Assembly (NCBI GenBank): GCA_002699585.1
Contig: PABP01000035.1
Span: forward strand, 126,052 to 190,051
Origin: Anaerolineaceae bacterium
GTDB lineage: Bacteria; Chloroflexota; Anaerolineae; Aggregatilineales; Phototrophicaceae
Direction: 5' to 3'
Length of the DNA stretch: 64,000 nt
Shown here: in pieces, positions 1-7,860 of the stretch
Numbering within the stretch: position 1 is the first letter of the stretch
Layout of the letters: each line of letters opens with the position of its first letter
The notes under the pieces: generated by a model
Seen by the model: only the letters and a program-made list of their open reading frames with translations
What the model was told of the DNA's origin: nothing
Database searches by the model: none
Made by a program: the position numbers and the translations under genes

Positions 1-1034
1 CCGGCTGAGGTCGTCATCAGTTCTTCGCCATCGCGCAGCAGCTTTTCATATGATGCGCTGCGTTCATCTTCATGCATACCGGCTCGTTCATACAGGCGGA
101 CGGCACCCGTTAGGCTTGTGGCATCAACATGCAATGCGATATCTTTGCGTCCACGCTGCCAGAACACGCCGAACGTGTGATGCAATAGGGCCAGAGCAAT
201 ACCCTTCTTACGATGTTCCCGCAAGACGGCCAGGGCATCCACATAAGCTACCGATGGGTCGCTCCACTGTTCGGTGCGGCACAGGCTCATTCCAGCGATG
301 TCGCCTGTAGTGTCATCGATTGCCAAAAACCACACTGTCGGGTCGAAGAGCTTATCCGTTTCAAGCCAATGCTTCCACTCTTTTAGTTCTTCTTCAAAGG
401 GCTGCTCGACGTAACCCCAGTGATCCTTGAAGCCATCACGTTCAGCCTGGACAATAGCTTCAAGTTCATCTGGCATCGTCGCCGTCCGAATGCTATAGCC
501 TTCGGGTAGCTGGGGTTTCGGTGGCGCTTCGTCCAGATTGATAAGCATACGGAAGAAGTAACGAATCTGCTTCATGTCATAGGCTTCAAGAATTGCCTTG
601 CGAGCTTCATGCTTGTCGTTGGTCCCGGATCGCATCGAAATGCGGCTGCCAGGAGGGCAGCGATCAATCACTTGTTTGGCGCGTTCCTCGCCCCATGCCA
701 GCATGGCTAGACCCAATGATTTGCTCGTATGGTCGGGGTGGATCGCAAAGCTAACGTGAGGGTGAACAGGTGTTTTGTCCGTGTCCCATACAGTGACGAA
801 ACCGATGACTGTGCCATCGCTGTCGACAACGCTTTGCGACGAGTCTGCCAGTACAAAATTGGGGCTTTTCCAATCATCGCGGATCTCATCTGCAATGTAT
901 TGACGTGTTTGGCCGATGGTCCGGGCCTCCGCTTCAAGTATTTTTGCGACAAACTCGGCGTCTTCTGGCACCGTCGGACGGCTAGTGTACCCTTCCGGTA
1001 ATCCGGTGATCAAATTGGTTTCTATTGCTTCCAT
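1..1034 (-). CDS. GNAT-family N-acetyltransferase, two GNAT-like halves (3' end off window)
   Basis: The minus-strand frame is open from an ATG at 1034-1032 to the left edge, giving at least 344 residues with no stop, so the C-terminus is missing. The N-terminal half has a degenerate acetyltransferase pattern ending in V-S-F-A-I-H-P-D-H. The C-terminal half has a clearer acetyl-CoA signature: V-D-A-L-A-V followed by R-E-H-R-K-K-G-I-A-L-A-L-L, then V-D-A-T-S-L-T-G-A-V-R-L-Y-E-R-A-G-M, the usual motif A/B layout. The double-GNAT layout resembles mycothiol-synthase-like proteins, but the substrate cannot be told. The last visible residues lie just past the final GNAT strand, so little is probably missing. 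It diverges from the gene at 1211. Confidence 0.85.
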   Translation of the reverse strand, partial: MEAIETNLITGLPEGYTSRPTVPEDAEFVAKILEAEARTIGQTRQYIADEIRDDWKSPNFVLADSSQSVVDSDGTVIGFVTVWDTDKTPVHPHVSFAIHPDHTSKSLGLAMLAWGEERAKQVIDRCPPGSRISMRSGTNDKHEARKAILEAYDMKQIRYFFRMLINLDEAPPKPQLPEGYSIRTATMPDELEAIVQAERDGFKDHWGYVEQPFEEELKEWKHWLETDKLFDPTVWFLAIDDTTGDIAGMSLCRTEQWSDPSVAYVDALAVLREHRKKGIALALLHHTFGVFWQRGRKDIALHVDATSLTGAVRLYERAGMHEDERSASYEKLLRDGEELMTTSA

Positions 1035-1126
1035 GATTTTCCCAGGTTCTAAATAGTTCACTATGGGTCATTATGGTCTCAAAAGTATTTTTAGTCAACC
1101 CTGTGCTTGCCAGGAAAAAATCTTGC

Positions 1127-1155
1127 TTAACACACGTTCGCTTATACGGTATGAT
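1127..1155 (+). promoter_or_regulatory. Sigma70-type promoter for the gene at 1211
   Basis: TTAACA at 1127-1132 and TATGAT at 1150-1155 are separated by exactly 17 bases, each one mismatch from consensus. The expected transcription start near 1162 lies downstream of the longer in-frame start at 1073, which supports translation from 1211. Confidence 0.6.
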
Positions 1156-1210
1156 GAATGCCGTTTACGAGGAAAAGTGCTATTTTACATCGTCTTTTGG
1201 AGAAACATTC

Positions 1211-2359
1211 ATGAGTCAGTATAGTGACCGGACGAATCAACGTCGGCTGACGGTTGTTCTGGGTATTGTGCTTGCGGTTGCAATGGGTGCCAGTCTGTTG
1301 CTGCCCCTGCTGCAAACAGCTGCCGTTTCCAATCAAACGCTGCAGCCGACGGCTTTGCCGACTGCGACCGTTCCCGCGCCGGTTGAGGTTAGCAACATCA
1401 CCTTTGACCAGAGCTACATTCATCCTTCCGGCGTCTTTACCGCGACTATCCCTGAAGGTTGGACACCGGATGCAGGTGTGACCACCGCCTCCGAGGCGAT
1501 TGTGACCCTGCGCAACAACGCGGCCCTCAGCCTGGGCGAGCTGCGCGTCATTGAGCCAGCCGATGGCGCCGCCGACCTGGATGCGGTTAGCGCATATTTC
1601 AATAACAACTGGCTGAGTTCATCCTGGCGCGATTACACCAATTGGGACGAAGCAACCCGCAGCGTCCGTGATGACGAACTGGTCATCGACTTCAACCTCA
1701 GTTCAGGTGGCCAGCAGTATATCGCTCGTCAACTGGCGACCACCGATGGCGAACGCATCTATGTGTCACGCGCGGTCTTCCCGGCCAACTCGCCGGAGCA
1801 GGTGCGCTACATGGTAGAGAATCTCAAAGCCAACCTGAACTACAACGAGCAGTTCGCTGGCGAACCCCTGGATTGGTCTGCCTACTATGACAACGCGACT
1901 GGCCATATCATTCGCTTCCCGCAGTCCTGGCAAATCACCGATGCGGCCCCCGGCCTGCCTGCCAGCATTGAAACGTCTGACGGCATCGTGCTGCGCGTGG
2001 AAACAGTCGACGAGGCTATCACCAGCGCCGATGAAGCCAGTGCCTATGTCGAGTCAGCGCGTCCAGGTGCGGAAATCGTCTCTGTGGCCGAAACGGAACA
2101 GGGCGGCCTGACGGGTTACGAAGTGGCCTACAGCCTGCCAACGCTCGATGGCCCCAGCCAGAGCGGGTATGCACTGCTGCTGGCGGATGAATCCGGCAGC
2201 GTCCATGTCGCCAACCTGCGCCTGAGTGAATCCGATGTTGACCTGACGGACGAAGCGACCCTGGAACAATATCCAGAAATCGCCGCCGTATTGGATAGCT
2301 TCAGCGTGTTGCCGACTGGCCTGGGTGTCGCTGCGACGACAGAAGAATCGGCTGGTTAA
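1211..2359 (+). CDS. Membrane-anchored extracytoplasmic protein, PsbP/DUF1795-like repeats
   Basis: I chose the ATG at 1211 over the in-frame start at 1073 because GGAGA lies just upstream and a good promoter sits between the two. The product has 382 residues. Residues 1-12 are polar, 13-35 form one hydrophobic helix, and a Thr/Pro/Ala linker follows. The rest would lie outside the cell. Two similar segments can be seen, each beginning with a phrase like F-T-A-T-I-P-E-G-W and H-I-I-R-F-P-Q-S-W. That is typical of the PsbP/MOG1-like fold used by many secreted Chloroflexi and actinobacterial proteins. No catalytic motif is evident and the function is unknown. A terminator follows directly. Confidence 0.8.
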   Translation: MSQYSDRTNQRRLTVVLGIVLAVAMGASLLLPLLQTAAVSNQTLQPTALPTATVPAPVEVSNITFDQSYIHPSGVFTATIPEGWTPDAGVTTASEAIVTLRNNAALSLGELRVIEPADGAADLDAVSAYFNNNWLSSSWRDYTNWDEATRSVRDDELVIDFNLSSGGQQYIARQLATTDGERIYVSRAVFPANSPEQVRYMVENLKANLNYNEQFAGEPLDWSAYYDNATGHIIRFPQSWQITDAAPGLPASIETSDGIVLRVETVDEAITSADEASAYVESARPGAEIVSVAETEQGGLTGYEVAYSLPTLDGPSQSGYALLLADESGSVHVANLRLSESDVDLTDEATLEQYPEIAAVLDSFSVLPTGLGVAATTEESAG

Positions 2360-2400
2360 GCCAACTTTGGCTAATCTAGCTTGATTGATACACCATCGAA

Positions 2401-2424
2401 AAGGGAGGTCCGCCTCCCTTTTTT
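2401..2424 (+). terminator. Rho-independent terminator
   Basis: An 8-bp perfect stem (AAGGGAGG/CCTCCCTT) with a 4-base loop is followed by a T run, 40 bases after the stop at 2359. Confidence 0.85.
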
Positions 2425-2705
2425 GTTCTCTGTTTCGGGATCGATGGTGATGCCTGATGTCATGCCGCTAGAAATTGTGTTCGGACTGTGTGTATGCTAT
2501 TCTGATGGAGTGCATTGGTAGCATTAAGGTTGCTAGGCTACACTACCTAACCAGTTGCTCGTACCAGTGATGTCTACCAGATTTTCAGGATAAAAATACA
2601 GGACAAAGATAGCAGCCGTGGGGATCGCTTGACCTGCTGCTTTATGTGACCATTTCTGATGTGCCGCCCACCAGCGTGCGCCATCATCGAGGATAGCCTG
2701 CACCC

Positions 2706-3824
2706 ATGATTACCTACGTGTTCGACGATATGTTTTACAGCCCTGCGCGTGTGCTGGTGAACCCGGTGAATACCGTTGGTACGATGGGGGCTTGGCTCGC
2801 TAAAGACTTCAAGCGCTTCTTCCCACAGATGTTCCTGGCCTATCAAGAGCTATGCCAGACAGACCGCTTCGACATCGGCAACTTGATGCTCTATCGCGGG
2901 TCGCACCGTTGGGTGCTGAACTTCCCAGTGAAGCGCCATTTCCGCGCCTCGATCAAACCGGAATATATCGAAGCAGGTCTCAAAAAGTTTGCAGCGATCT
3001 ATGCCACCTATGACATTACGCTGATTTCGTTCCCGGCTTTGGGGTATGATCAAACTGGCCTGGATTGGAACGCCGAGATTCGACCTATGATGGAAGCCTA
3101 TCTGCGTCCGCTGCCGATTATGGTCTATGTGCATATGCCTGTGGCCAACGGTGATGCCGACAAAACGCCCAACATGCGCGCTATTCGCAATTGGCTGAAC
3201 AGTCCCCACGGCGATGTCGATTTTGAAGCATTCTGGGCGCAGTTGACCAAACGCCTTGAGAAAACCGAGTCCTTACAGACGACAAGTAAAGGTAAGCCTT
3301 CCGTTGCTTTCCGAACCAAAGCAGAAGGCGAACCTGGCAGCCAGAGTCGCGTCAGCCTGCGCATATTCGTCGGTGATGAGCGTCCCATTTTCATCCCGGA
3401 GACATCCCTGCGTGATTTATGGGCGTATGTCAAACGGGCTGGTTATGCCTTGCCGCAGAACTTCCCGGCGGGTCTTGACCAATATGGCCAATATCTGATC
3501 CCGATTCTGGATTTGCTGGATACCGTGCGCTCGGTCAAGCTGGCCAGCCGCGTGACGGAAACATTGCCCGGTCTGCATTATGTTCGTCCATTGGCATCGC
3601 AAGATCGTGCCAAACAGGTGACAGCGACGCTCATCAAGCCGCCAACGGAGAGCAAGCCGCCAACGGAGAGCAAGCCGCCAACGGAGAGCAAGCCGCCAAC
3701 GGAGAGCAAGCCGCCAACGGAGAGCAAACCACCTGCGGAGAGCAAACCACCTGCGGAGAGCAAACCGCCGACAGATAATAAACCGCCAACCGACACGAAG
3801 CCGGACAACAAGCCGAGTCCATAA
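2706..3824 (+). CDS. DarG-like macro-domain protein (putative antitoxin / ADP-ribosyl hydrolase)
   Basis: The product has 372 residues. Residues 1-145 read as a DarG-type macro domain: V-N-T-V-G-T-M-G at 21-28 (adenosine/ribose-binding Asn22), A-K-D-F-K-R-F-F-P at 32-40, N-F-P-V-K-R-H-F-R at 72-80 and G-L-D-W at 118-121. DarG macro domains remove ADP-ribose from thymidine in DNA, and the Lys in the NFPxKRH motif (here Lys76) is important. The loop usually written GxGxGGLxW is G-Y-D-Q-T-G-L-D-W here, so hydrolase activity is not certain. Residues 150-310 are an unrecognised domain. The last 60 residues are hexapeptide repeats. The gene lies 12 bases before the TIR-DarT gene, which implies co-expression. 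A GAGGAT ribosome-binding site sits at 2689-2694. The order antitoxin-first is the reverse of most darTG operons. Confidence 0.8.
   Translation: MITYVFDDMFYSPARVLVNPVNTVGTMGAWLAKDFKRFFPQMFLAYQELCQTDRFDIGNLMLYRGSHRWVLNFPVKRHFRASIKPEYIEAGLKKFAAIYATYDITLISFPALGYDQTGLDWNAEIRPMMEAYLRPLPIMVYVHMPVANGDADKTPNMRAIRNWLNSPHGDVDFEAFWAQLTKRLEKTESLQTTSKGKPSVAFRTKAEGEPGSQSRVSLRIFVGDERPIFIPETSLRDLWAYVKRAGYALPQNFPAGLDQYGQYLIPILDLLDTVRSVKLASRVTETLPGLHYVRPLASQDRAKQVTATLIKPPTESKPPTESKPPTESKPPTESKPPTESKPPAESKPPAESKPPTDNKPPTDTKPDNKPSP
3639..3800 (+). repeat. 18-bp in-frame tandem repeat encoding a Pro/Glu/Lys hexapeptide
   Basis: There are nine consecutive 18-base units. Five encode P-P-T-E-S-K (3639-3728, almost identical), two encode P-P-A-E-S-K (3729-3764), and two diverged units follow (P-P-T-D-N-K and P-P-T-D-T-K). 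They form the C-terminal tail of the macro-domain protein. Unit length keeps the frame, so copy number could change without breaking the gene. Confidence 0.95.
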
Positions 3825-3836
3825 TCAGGAGCCAGT

Positions 3837-5246
3837 ATGAGCCGCAGCACCACCCTGAACATTTTCATCTCGTATGGCCGCCGTGATGGCCGCACGCTGG
3901 CGCTGCGTCTGCGTGATGATTTGCAGCGGTTGGGGCATAGTGTCTGGCTGGATACCAACGAAATCCCTGGAGGGGCCAATTGGGCGCAGCAAATCGAGGA
4001 AGCCATTGAGCATTGCGACGTCACCCTGGCGCTGATGACCCATGCCTCCTATGAATCCCAGTGGTGCCGCGCAGAGCAATTGCGTTCACTGCGCAAGGGC
4101 AAGCGCATCATTCCGTTGCAGCTCCAGCATGAGGCCGAAATTCCGTTGACCCTGGAGCACCTCAATTATCTTGATTTCACCAACATGGAACGCTACGATG
4201 CCATGTTCCGTGACCTCGTCAGTGACATGACCTCTGGCATCGCCTTTAATCCACGCGATACCTCGACGGTTGCGTCACCATCGCCTTATAAGCCACAAAC
4301 AGAAAGTGAAAGTCGGGCTGATGACGAAAAGCGTGATGCCGCCAGTTTCCGTCGTGTTTTGCGCGACTTGCGTGGGCAAAATTGGTTAGGGGCGCGTTCC
4401 TGGTGGCCCTATTTCGCCTTCACCTATATCGATGTGCCCACCCTGGTCGAGACGCTCAAGCAAGGCAAGCTCACTGCACCTGGCCCCGGTCAGGGACGCG
4501 GTCGCTGGGGACGCTATCTGCGCTTCTATTTTCGTCCACGCACGCCGGATGCCTACTTTGCTGAGGGTTTCCATACGACGAATAAGCGCAATGCACCGCA
4601 TGGCATGATGGCCTACTTGCTGTTCGATATGGAAGCTGTGCTGCTGCATACCGAGTCTCGTCTGAGCAATGGCAACCCCACCCAGACGAATAAGACCTAC
4701 AAAACAGCCAACTTCTTTAGCGAACTACCTTTTGAGCGAGTCTATCACGATAGCTGGTTCACATCTGATGAGCGTGACGAGATTGTACGCTTCCGGGAGA
4801 CACAAATTCTGCTGCCGGAGGAAATCGGCCTGGAAGCCCTGCAATTGATATGGCTGCGGTCCGAGGGCGAGTATGAAACGCTCCATCGCTTGCTGGATGC
4901 CAAAACTTGGCAGCACTGGCGCGACAAAATCACCCGCCGCACCGATTATCACCTTTTCAACAACAACCGCCTCTTCGTTGATCGCGCCATTTGCCAGCCC
5001 GGTAGCGTGTGGTTGCGCTTCAACCTGCCGCACCGGGAAGAAGATAAAGGCCCGTTCAACCTGAAAATCCGTTCGGAAACCAGCGCGGGGGCTGTCTATG
5101 AATGGCAGCAGGAAGATTTTACCGCCGTGCGTGACCTGCGCGTGTCGCTGCCGACCGAAAAAGAACCCTATGTCGTCCAGGCCAAGATCAACGGTCAGAT
5201 CGCTTATGTCGGTCGCTATCTGGGTAAGCCTATCGTCGTTGCCTAA
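3837..5246 (+). CDS. TIR domain - DarT-like (DUF4433) DNA ADP-ribosyltransferase fusion
   Basis: The product has 469 residues. Residues 1-134 are a TIR domain: F-I-S-Y-G-R-R-D at 10-17, a W-L-D-T box at 37-40, and S-Q-W-C-R-A-E at 74-80, where Glu80 sits at the NADase catalytic position. After an acidic linker, residues 180-350 match DarT. F-T-Y-I-D-V-P-T-L replaces the typical ThxdNLpsIl start. L-R-F-Y-F-R-P-R-T-P-D-A-Y near 225 is the NAD-binding YFxPRTPMLY signature. R-F-R-E-T-Q-I-L-L-P near 317-326 corresponds to the RxAExLV motif with the catalytic Glu (about 320). Residues 350-469 are an unassigned C-terminal domain. DarT modifies thymidine in single-stranded DNA; TIR domains cleave NAD or signal. 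The neighbouring DarG-like macro protein strongly supports the DarT reading. Whether both domains are active is inference. Confidence 0.82.
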   Translation: MSRSTTLNIFISYGRRDGRTLALRLRDDLQRLGHSVWLDTNEIPGGANWAQQIEEAIEHCDVTLALMTHASYESQWCRAEQLRSLRKGKRIIPLQLQHEAEIPLTLEHLNYLDFTNMERYDAMFRDLVSDMTSGIAFNPRDTSTVASPSPYKPQTESESRADDEKRDAASFRRVLRDLRGQNWLGARSWWPYFAFTYIDVPTLVETLKQGKLTAPGPGQGRGRWGRYLRFYFRPRTPDAYFAEGFHTTNKRNAPHGMMAYLLFDMEAVLLHTESRLSNGNPTQTNKTYKTANFFSELPFERVYHDSWFTSDERDEIVRFRETQILLPEEIGLEALQLIWLRSEGEYETLHRLLDAKTWQHWRDKITRRTDYHLFNNNRLFVDRAICQPGSVWLRFNLPHREEDKGPFNLKIRSETSAGAVYEWQQEDFTAVRDLRVSLPTEKEPYVVQAKINGQIAYVGRYLGKPIVVA

Positions 5247-5266
5247 CTTAGCTCCCTGACGCTAAC

Positions 5267-5295
5267 TCGACAGGCTCCGGCCCTGTGGTTACAAT
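5267..5295 (+). promoter_or_regulatory. Promoter for the ArsR-like regulator
   Basis: TCGACA at 5267-5272 and TACAAT at 5290-5295 have a 17-base spacer. The expected start near 5302 would exclude the GTG at 5285 as translation start and leave the ATG at 5348. Confidence 0.6.
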
Positions 5296-5347
5296 ACATT
5301 TGAATTGTCTTAAATGCCTGCTAACCACGTCAGAAATTTGTCATCTT

Positions 5348-6022
5348 ATGACCGAACCCAAACAGCCTGATTCCATCAATGTACCCGGCCAGCGTGAATT
5401 TGTTCCTGCTGAGACCTTCGTTGTCGAAGACCTGGATACGCTCAAAGTGCTGGCGGACCCGTTACGCCTCAAAATTCTGGAATTGGTGGAGTTACCCCGT
5501 ACAGTGAAACAGGTCGCCGCCTCATTGGATTTGCCGCCGACTAAGCTGTACTATCACATCAACCAGCTAGAAAAACACGGCTTGATCGTCGTGGTAGAGA
5601 CGCGCATTGTCTCTGGCATCATTGAAAAGCACTATCAAGTGGCTGCCCATCGCATTGAAGTCGCCGAGTATTTGCTGTCTCCGGGTGAGGTCGATACGCA
5701 CGAAGGCCTGACCATGACGGTCAACAGCATGTTTGAGGATATTCGCGTCTCCCTGCATGAAAGCTTGCAATCTGGCAACTCTTCCGATACAGACGATAGC
5801 CAGGATGACAACCAGAACGTCAGCATTTACTCTGGTCGCTTCCGTCTGACGCGCGATCAGGCCGAAGCCTTCAACAAGGCCATGTCGGCCATCATCGAAG
5901 AATACGAAAAACTGTCGGAGCAGCAATCCGATGCAGGCGATGTCCGGCCCTATAAAGTGCTGTTTACCTCGTTCCCCGTTTTCAGCCGACCATCTGAGGA
6001 TGACAACGCCACTGAGGAATAA
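5348..6022 (+). CDS. ArsR-like winged-helix transcriptional regulator
   Basis: The product has 224 residues from the ATG at 5348. An in-frame GTG at 5285 would place the start inside the promoter. Residues 30-95 form a winged helix typical of ArsR/HTH_20 proteins: L-K-V-L-A-D-P-L-R-L-K-I-L-E-L, a recognition helix around K-Q-V-A-A-S-L-D-L-P-P-T-K-L-Y-Y-H-I-N-Q-L, then a wing with G-L-I-V-V-V-E-T-R. The first phrase is the classic ArsR start and the Y-Y-H-I segment is common in Chloroflexi members. The C-terminal half is acidic and probably carries dimerisation or sensing. No metal-binding Cys motif is present, so the effector is unknown. It has its own promoter, separate from the TIR-DarT gene. 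Confidence 0.85.
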   Translation: MTEPKQPDSINVPGQREFVPAETFVVEDLDTLKVLADPLRLKILELVELPRTVKQVAASLDLPPTKLYYHINQLEKHGLIVVVETRIVSGIIEKHYQVAAHRIEVAEYLLSPGEVDTHEGLTMTVNSMFEDIRVSLHESLQSGNSSDTDDSQDDNQNVSIYSGRFRLTRDQAEAFNKAMSAIIEEYEKLSEQQSDAGDVRPYKVLFTSFPVFSRPSEDDNATEE

Positions 6023-6100
6023 AATCGAGCATGCATATACTGTAAGGGCACAATATATCGTGGCACTTGAACGCTAGAAGTCAGTCAAACGTCCAAACAA

Positions 6101-6137
6101 AAAAGCGAGTCCCCACATTGGAGACTCGCTTTTGCTT
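6101..6137. terminator. Bidirectional terminator between convergent genes
   Basis: An 11-bp perfect stem (AAAAGCGAGTC/GACTCGCTTTT) with an 11-base loop has an A run on the left and T-rich sequence on the right. It serves the gene ending at 6022 and the minus-strand gene ending at 6156. Confidence 0.85.
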
Positions 6138-6155
6138 TTTTGTGTTGATGTCCGA

Positions 6156-7613
6156 CTAGCCGCGGTTGGCGTCGGTGCTGCTGCTCTCGTCGGTCTCTGA
6201 GGAGGGCACGTCGATGGTCGGTGCGGCACTTTGCGTATCGCCTGTTGCGCCACCGTCTGTCGTCGTATCGATAGCTGGGCTGACGGCTGTCACATCCGGG
6301 TCAGCCGCACAGCGGAAGCCAATCGAGCGCGGATAGTTCACGTCGTTGTTATCGACTGGCAGTGGATTATAGGAACGACGGTGTACCGTGCGAGCAAAGA
6401 AGGGGAAGGCGTTCCAGCTACCACCACGCAGTACTTTTTCCAGGCCAGTTGCCGGACCTTGCGGATCGACAGCCGCACTGCCTGTGCTGGCGAGCTGGCT
6501 GTAATAGTCTTCGCCGTACCAGTCCGATACCCACTCTTCGACGTTACCGGCCATATCGAGCAAACCCTGGCCCGTACCGCGATTGGGATAGCTACCAACG
6601 GCAACCGGACCCTGCGGCCCATCAACTGGGATGCGCGTCTTGGCGAAATCGGCACTGAAGTCATCGCCCCAGGGGTAGATGAAGTCACCACCAGCGCTAC
6701 GCGCCGCGTATTCCCATTCGGTTTCTGTGGGTAGGCGGCGGCCAATGGCTTCGCAATAAGCCTTAGCGCCGTACCAGGAAACAGCATAAACCGGGAAGTC
6801 GGTCAGTGTGGTCGGGACTTCGTAATTGGCCCCATCGAAGATGATGACGCCGCCGCTTTCCTGTGAGCGTTCGTTCAGCGTCTGGATGCAGATGAAGCCG
6901 CCGCAGCCCGTCAGGTGATTGCTGCCCTGGCTGCGCAGGTAGTTCAGGAACTGGACATATTGGCCAAACGTGACCTCGGTCTGTTCCATCTGGAACTCGC
7001 TCATCTGGACTTCAACCTGCGGTGTCGAGTCTTCACCGTAGCTGATCTGGCAGTTGCCGCCATCACGGGTCAAACATTGCTCGACCGCTGTCTGGATTTC
7101 GTTAACGGTTGTCCCCAGGCGGAAGGTACCACCAGGGATGGTTACCAGCCGTGTGACGTTATTCGCCAGTTCCGGCGGCACAACCACAGTCGACCCCGAC
7201 GTATTAACAGGCACGGTCGGCACGGCATTCTGGGGTGTCAATGCCGATGTATCGACACTTGCCTCAGTCGGTGCAGCCGTATCCTGGGTGGGTTCGGATG
7301 CGGGTTCCGTAGGTGTTTCCTGCACCATGACCGCATCAGATACTTCCTCAGTCGGTTCTGAGGTCGCGGTGATGATCAGCGGCGTGGCTGTCGGGATGGT
7401 GGTATCAACAGTCGCCGTGACGACCTGAACGATTTGCTCCGGTGGGGGTGGGGTCGGCGTAGGGCCGCTGGCGAAGCCTTGCAGCACGCCACTGAGTACC
7501 AGGCCAAATACGACCAGGCCACCACATAACAACCCCGGGAAAAAACCAATAATCAACCATTGCCATGCAGCGTTGCCGCGGCGTCTGCCGCCAACACGTC
7601 CATAATTTCCCAT
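6156..7613 (-). CDS. Membrane-anchored formylglycine-generating-enzyme-fold (SUMF1-like) protein
   Basis: The product has 485 residues. A Gly/Arg-rich cytoplasmic start is followed by one hydrophobic helix at about 18-43, a Thr/Pro/Glu-rich linker to about 150, then an FGE-sulfatase domain at 155-450. Hallmarks are the start V-T-I-P-G-G-T-F-R-L-G, M-E-Q-T-E-V-T-F-G-Q-Y, V-Y-A-V-S-W-Y-G-A-K-A-Y-C, R-L-P-T-E-T-E-W-E-Y-A-A-R, D-M-A-G-N-V-E-E-W-V-S-D-W-Y and V-L-R-G-G-S-W, ending in S-I-G-F-R-C-A. True FGE enzymes carry a reactive Cys pair near the C-terminus. I see no such pair, so this is more likely a binding or scaffold member of the fold outside the cell. A GAGGAG ribosome-binding site precedes the ATG at 7613. 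Confidence 0.88.
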   Translation of the reverse strand: MGNYGRVGGRRRGNAAWQWLIIGFFPGLLCGGLVVFGLVLSGVLQGFASGPTPTPPPPEQIVQVVTATVDTTIPTATPLIITATSEPTEEVSDAVMVQETPTEPASEPTQDTAAPTEASVDTSALTPQNAVPTVPVNTSGSTVVVPPELANNVTRLVTIPGGTFRLGTTVNEIQTAVEQCLTRDGGNCQISYGEDSTPQVEVQMSEFQMEQTEVTFGQYVQFLNYLRSQGSNHLTGCGGFICIQTLNERSQESGGVIIFDGANYEVPTTLTDFPVYAVSWYGAKAYCEAIGRRLPTETEWEYAARSAGGDFIYPWGDDFSADFAKTRIPVDGPQGPVAVGSYPNRGTGQGLLDMAGNVEEWVSDWYGEDYYSQLASTGSAAVDPQGPATGLEKVLRGGSWNAFPFFARTVHRRSYNPLPVDNNDVNYPRSIGFRCAADPDVTAVSPAIDTTTDGGATGDTQSAAPTIDVPSSETDESSSTDANRG

Positions 7614-7800
7614 AAGATGCTCCTCAAGGCGGCTAGCATAGGCCGAGCCTGCCGTGTATTTTCTATATGTACCCTATCTGATGGATACTGTTCTATACGA
7701 AGTTCGGTTGGCTTTCAAGTGACGTTTAGTGCCGTAAAGCGACGTTTAGCCCACGCTGGCCTTTGAGCTTAATCGAAAACGTTACTTTATTCGATGGTGC

Positions 7801-7829
7801 TTGACAGTGTAGAATGCAATGGTTACGCT
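7801..7829 (+). promoter_or_regulatory. Putative promoter for the GNAT gene at 7861
   Basis: A perfect TTGACA lies at 7801-7806, followed after 17 bases by TACGCT at 7824-7829, a weak -10. Confidence 0.4.
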
Positions 7830-7860
7830 TGACTGAAGTCGACTGGAAAGTGGCACGATT

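Noticed and set aside
3639-3800. CRISPR-like array
   Set aside because: The units are contiguous with no spacers and encode an in-frame hexapeptide.
3578-4024. Antisense frame with Gly-Leu-Leu-Ser repeats
   Set aside because: It is only the reverse reading of the 18-base repeats in the macro-protein gene.
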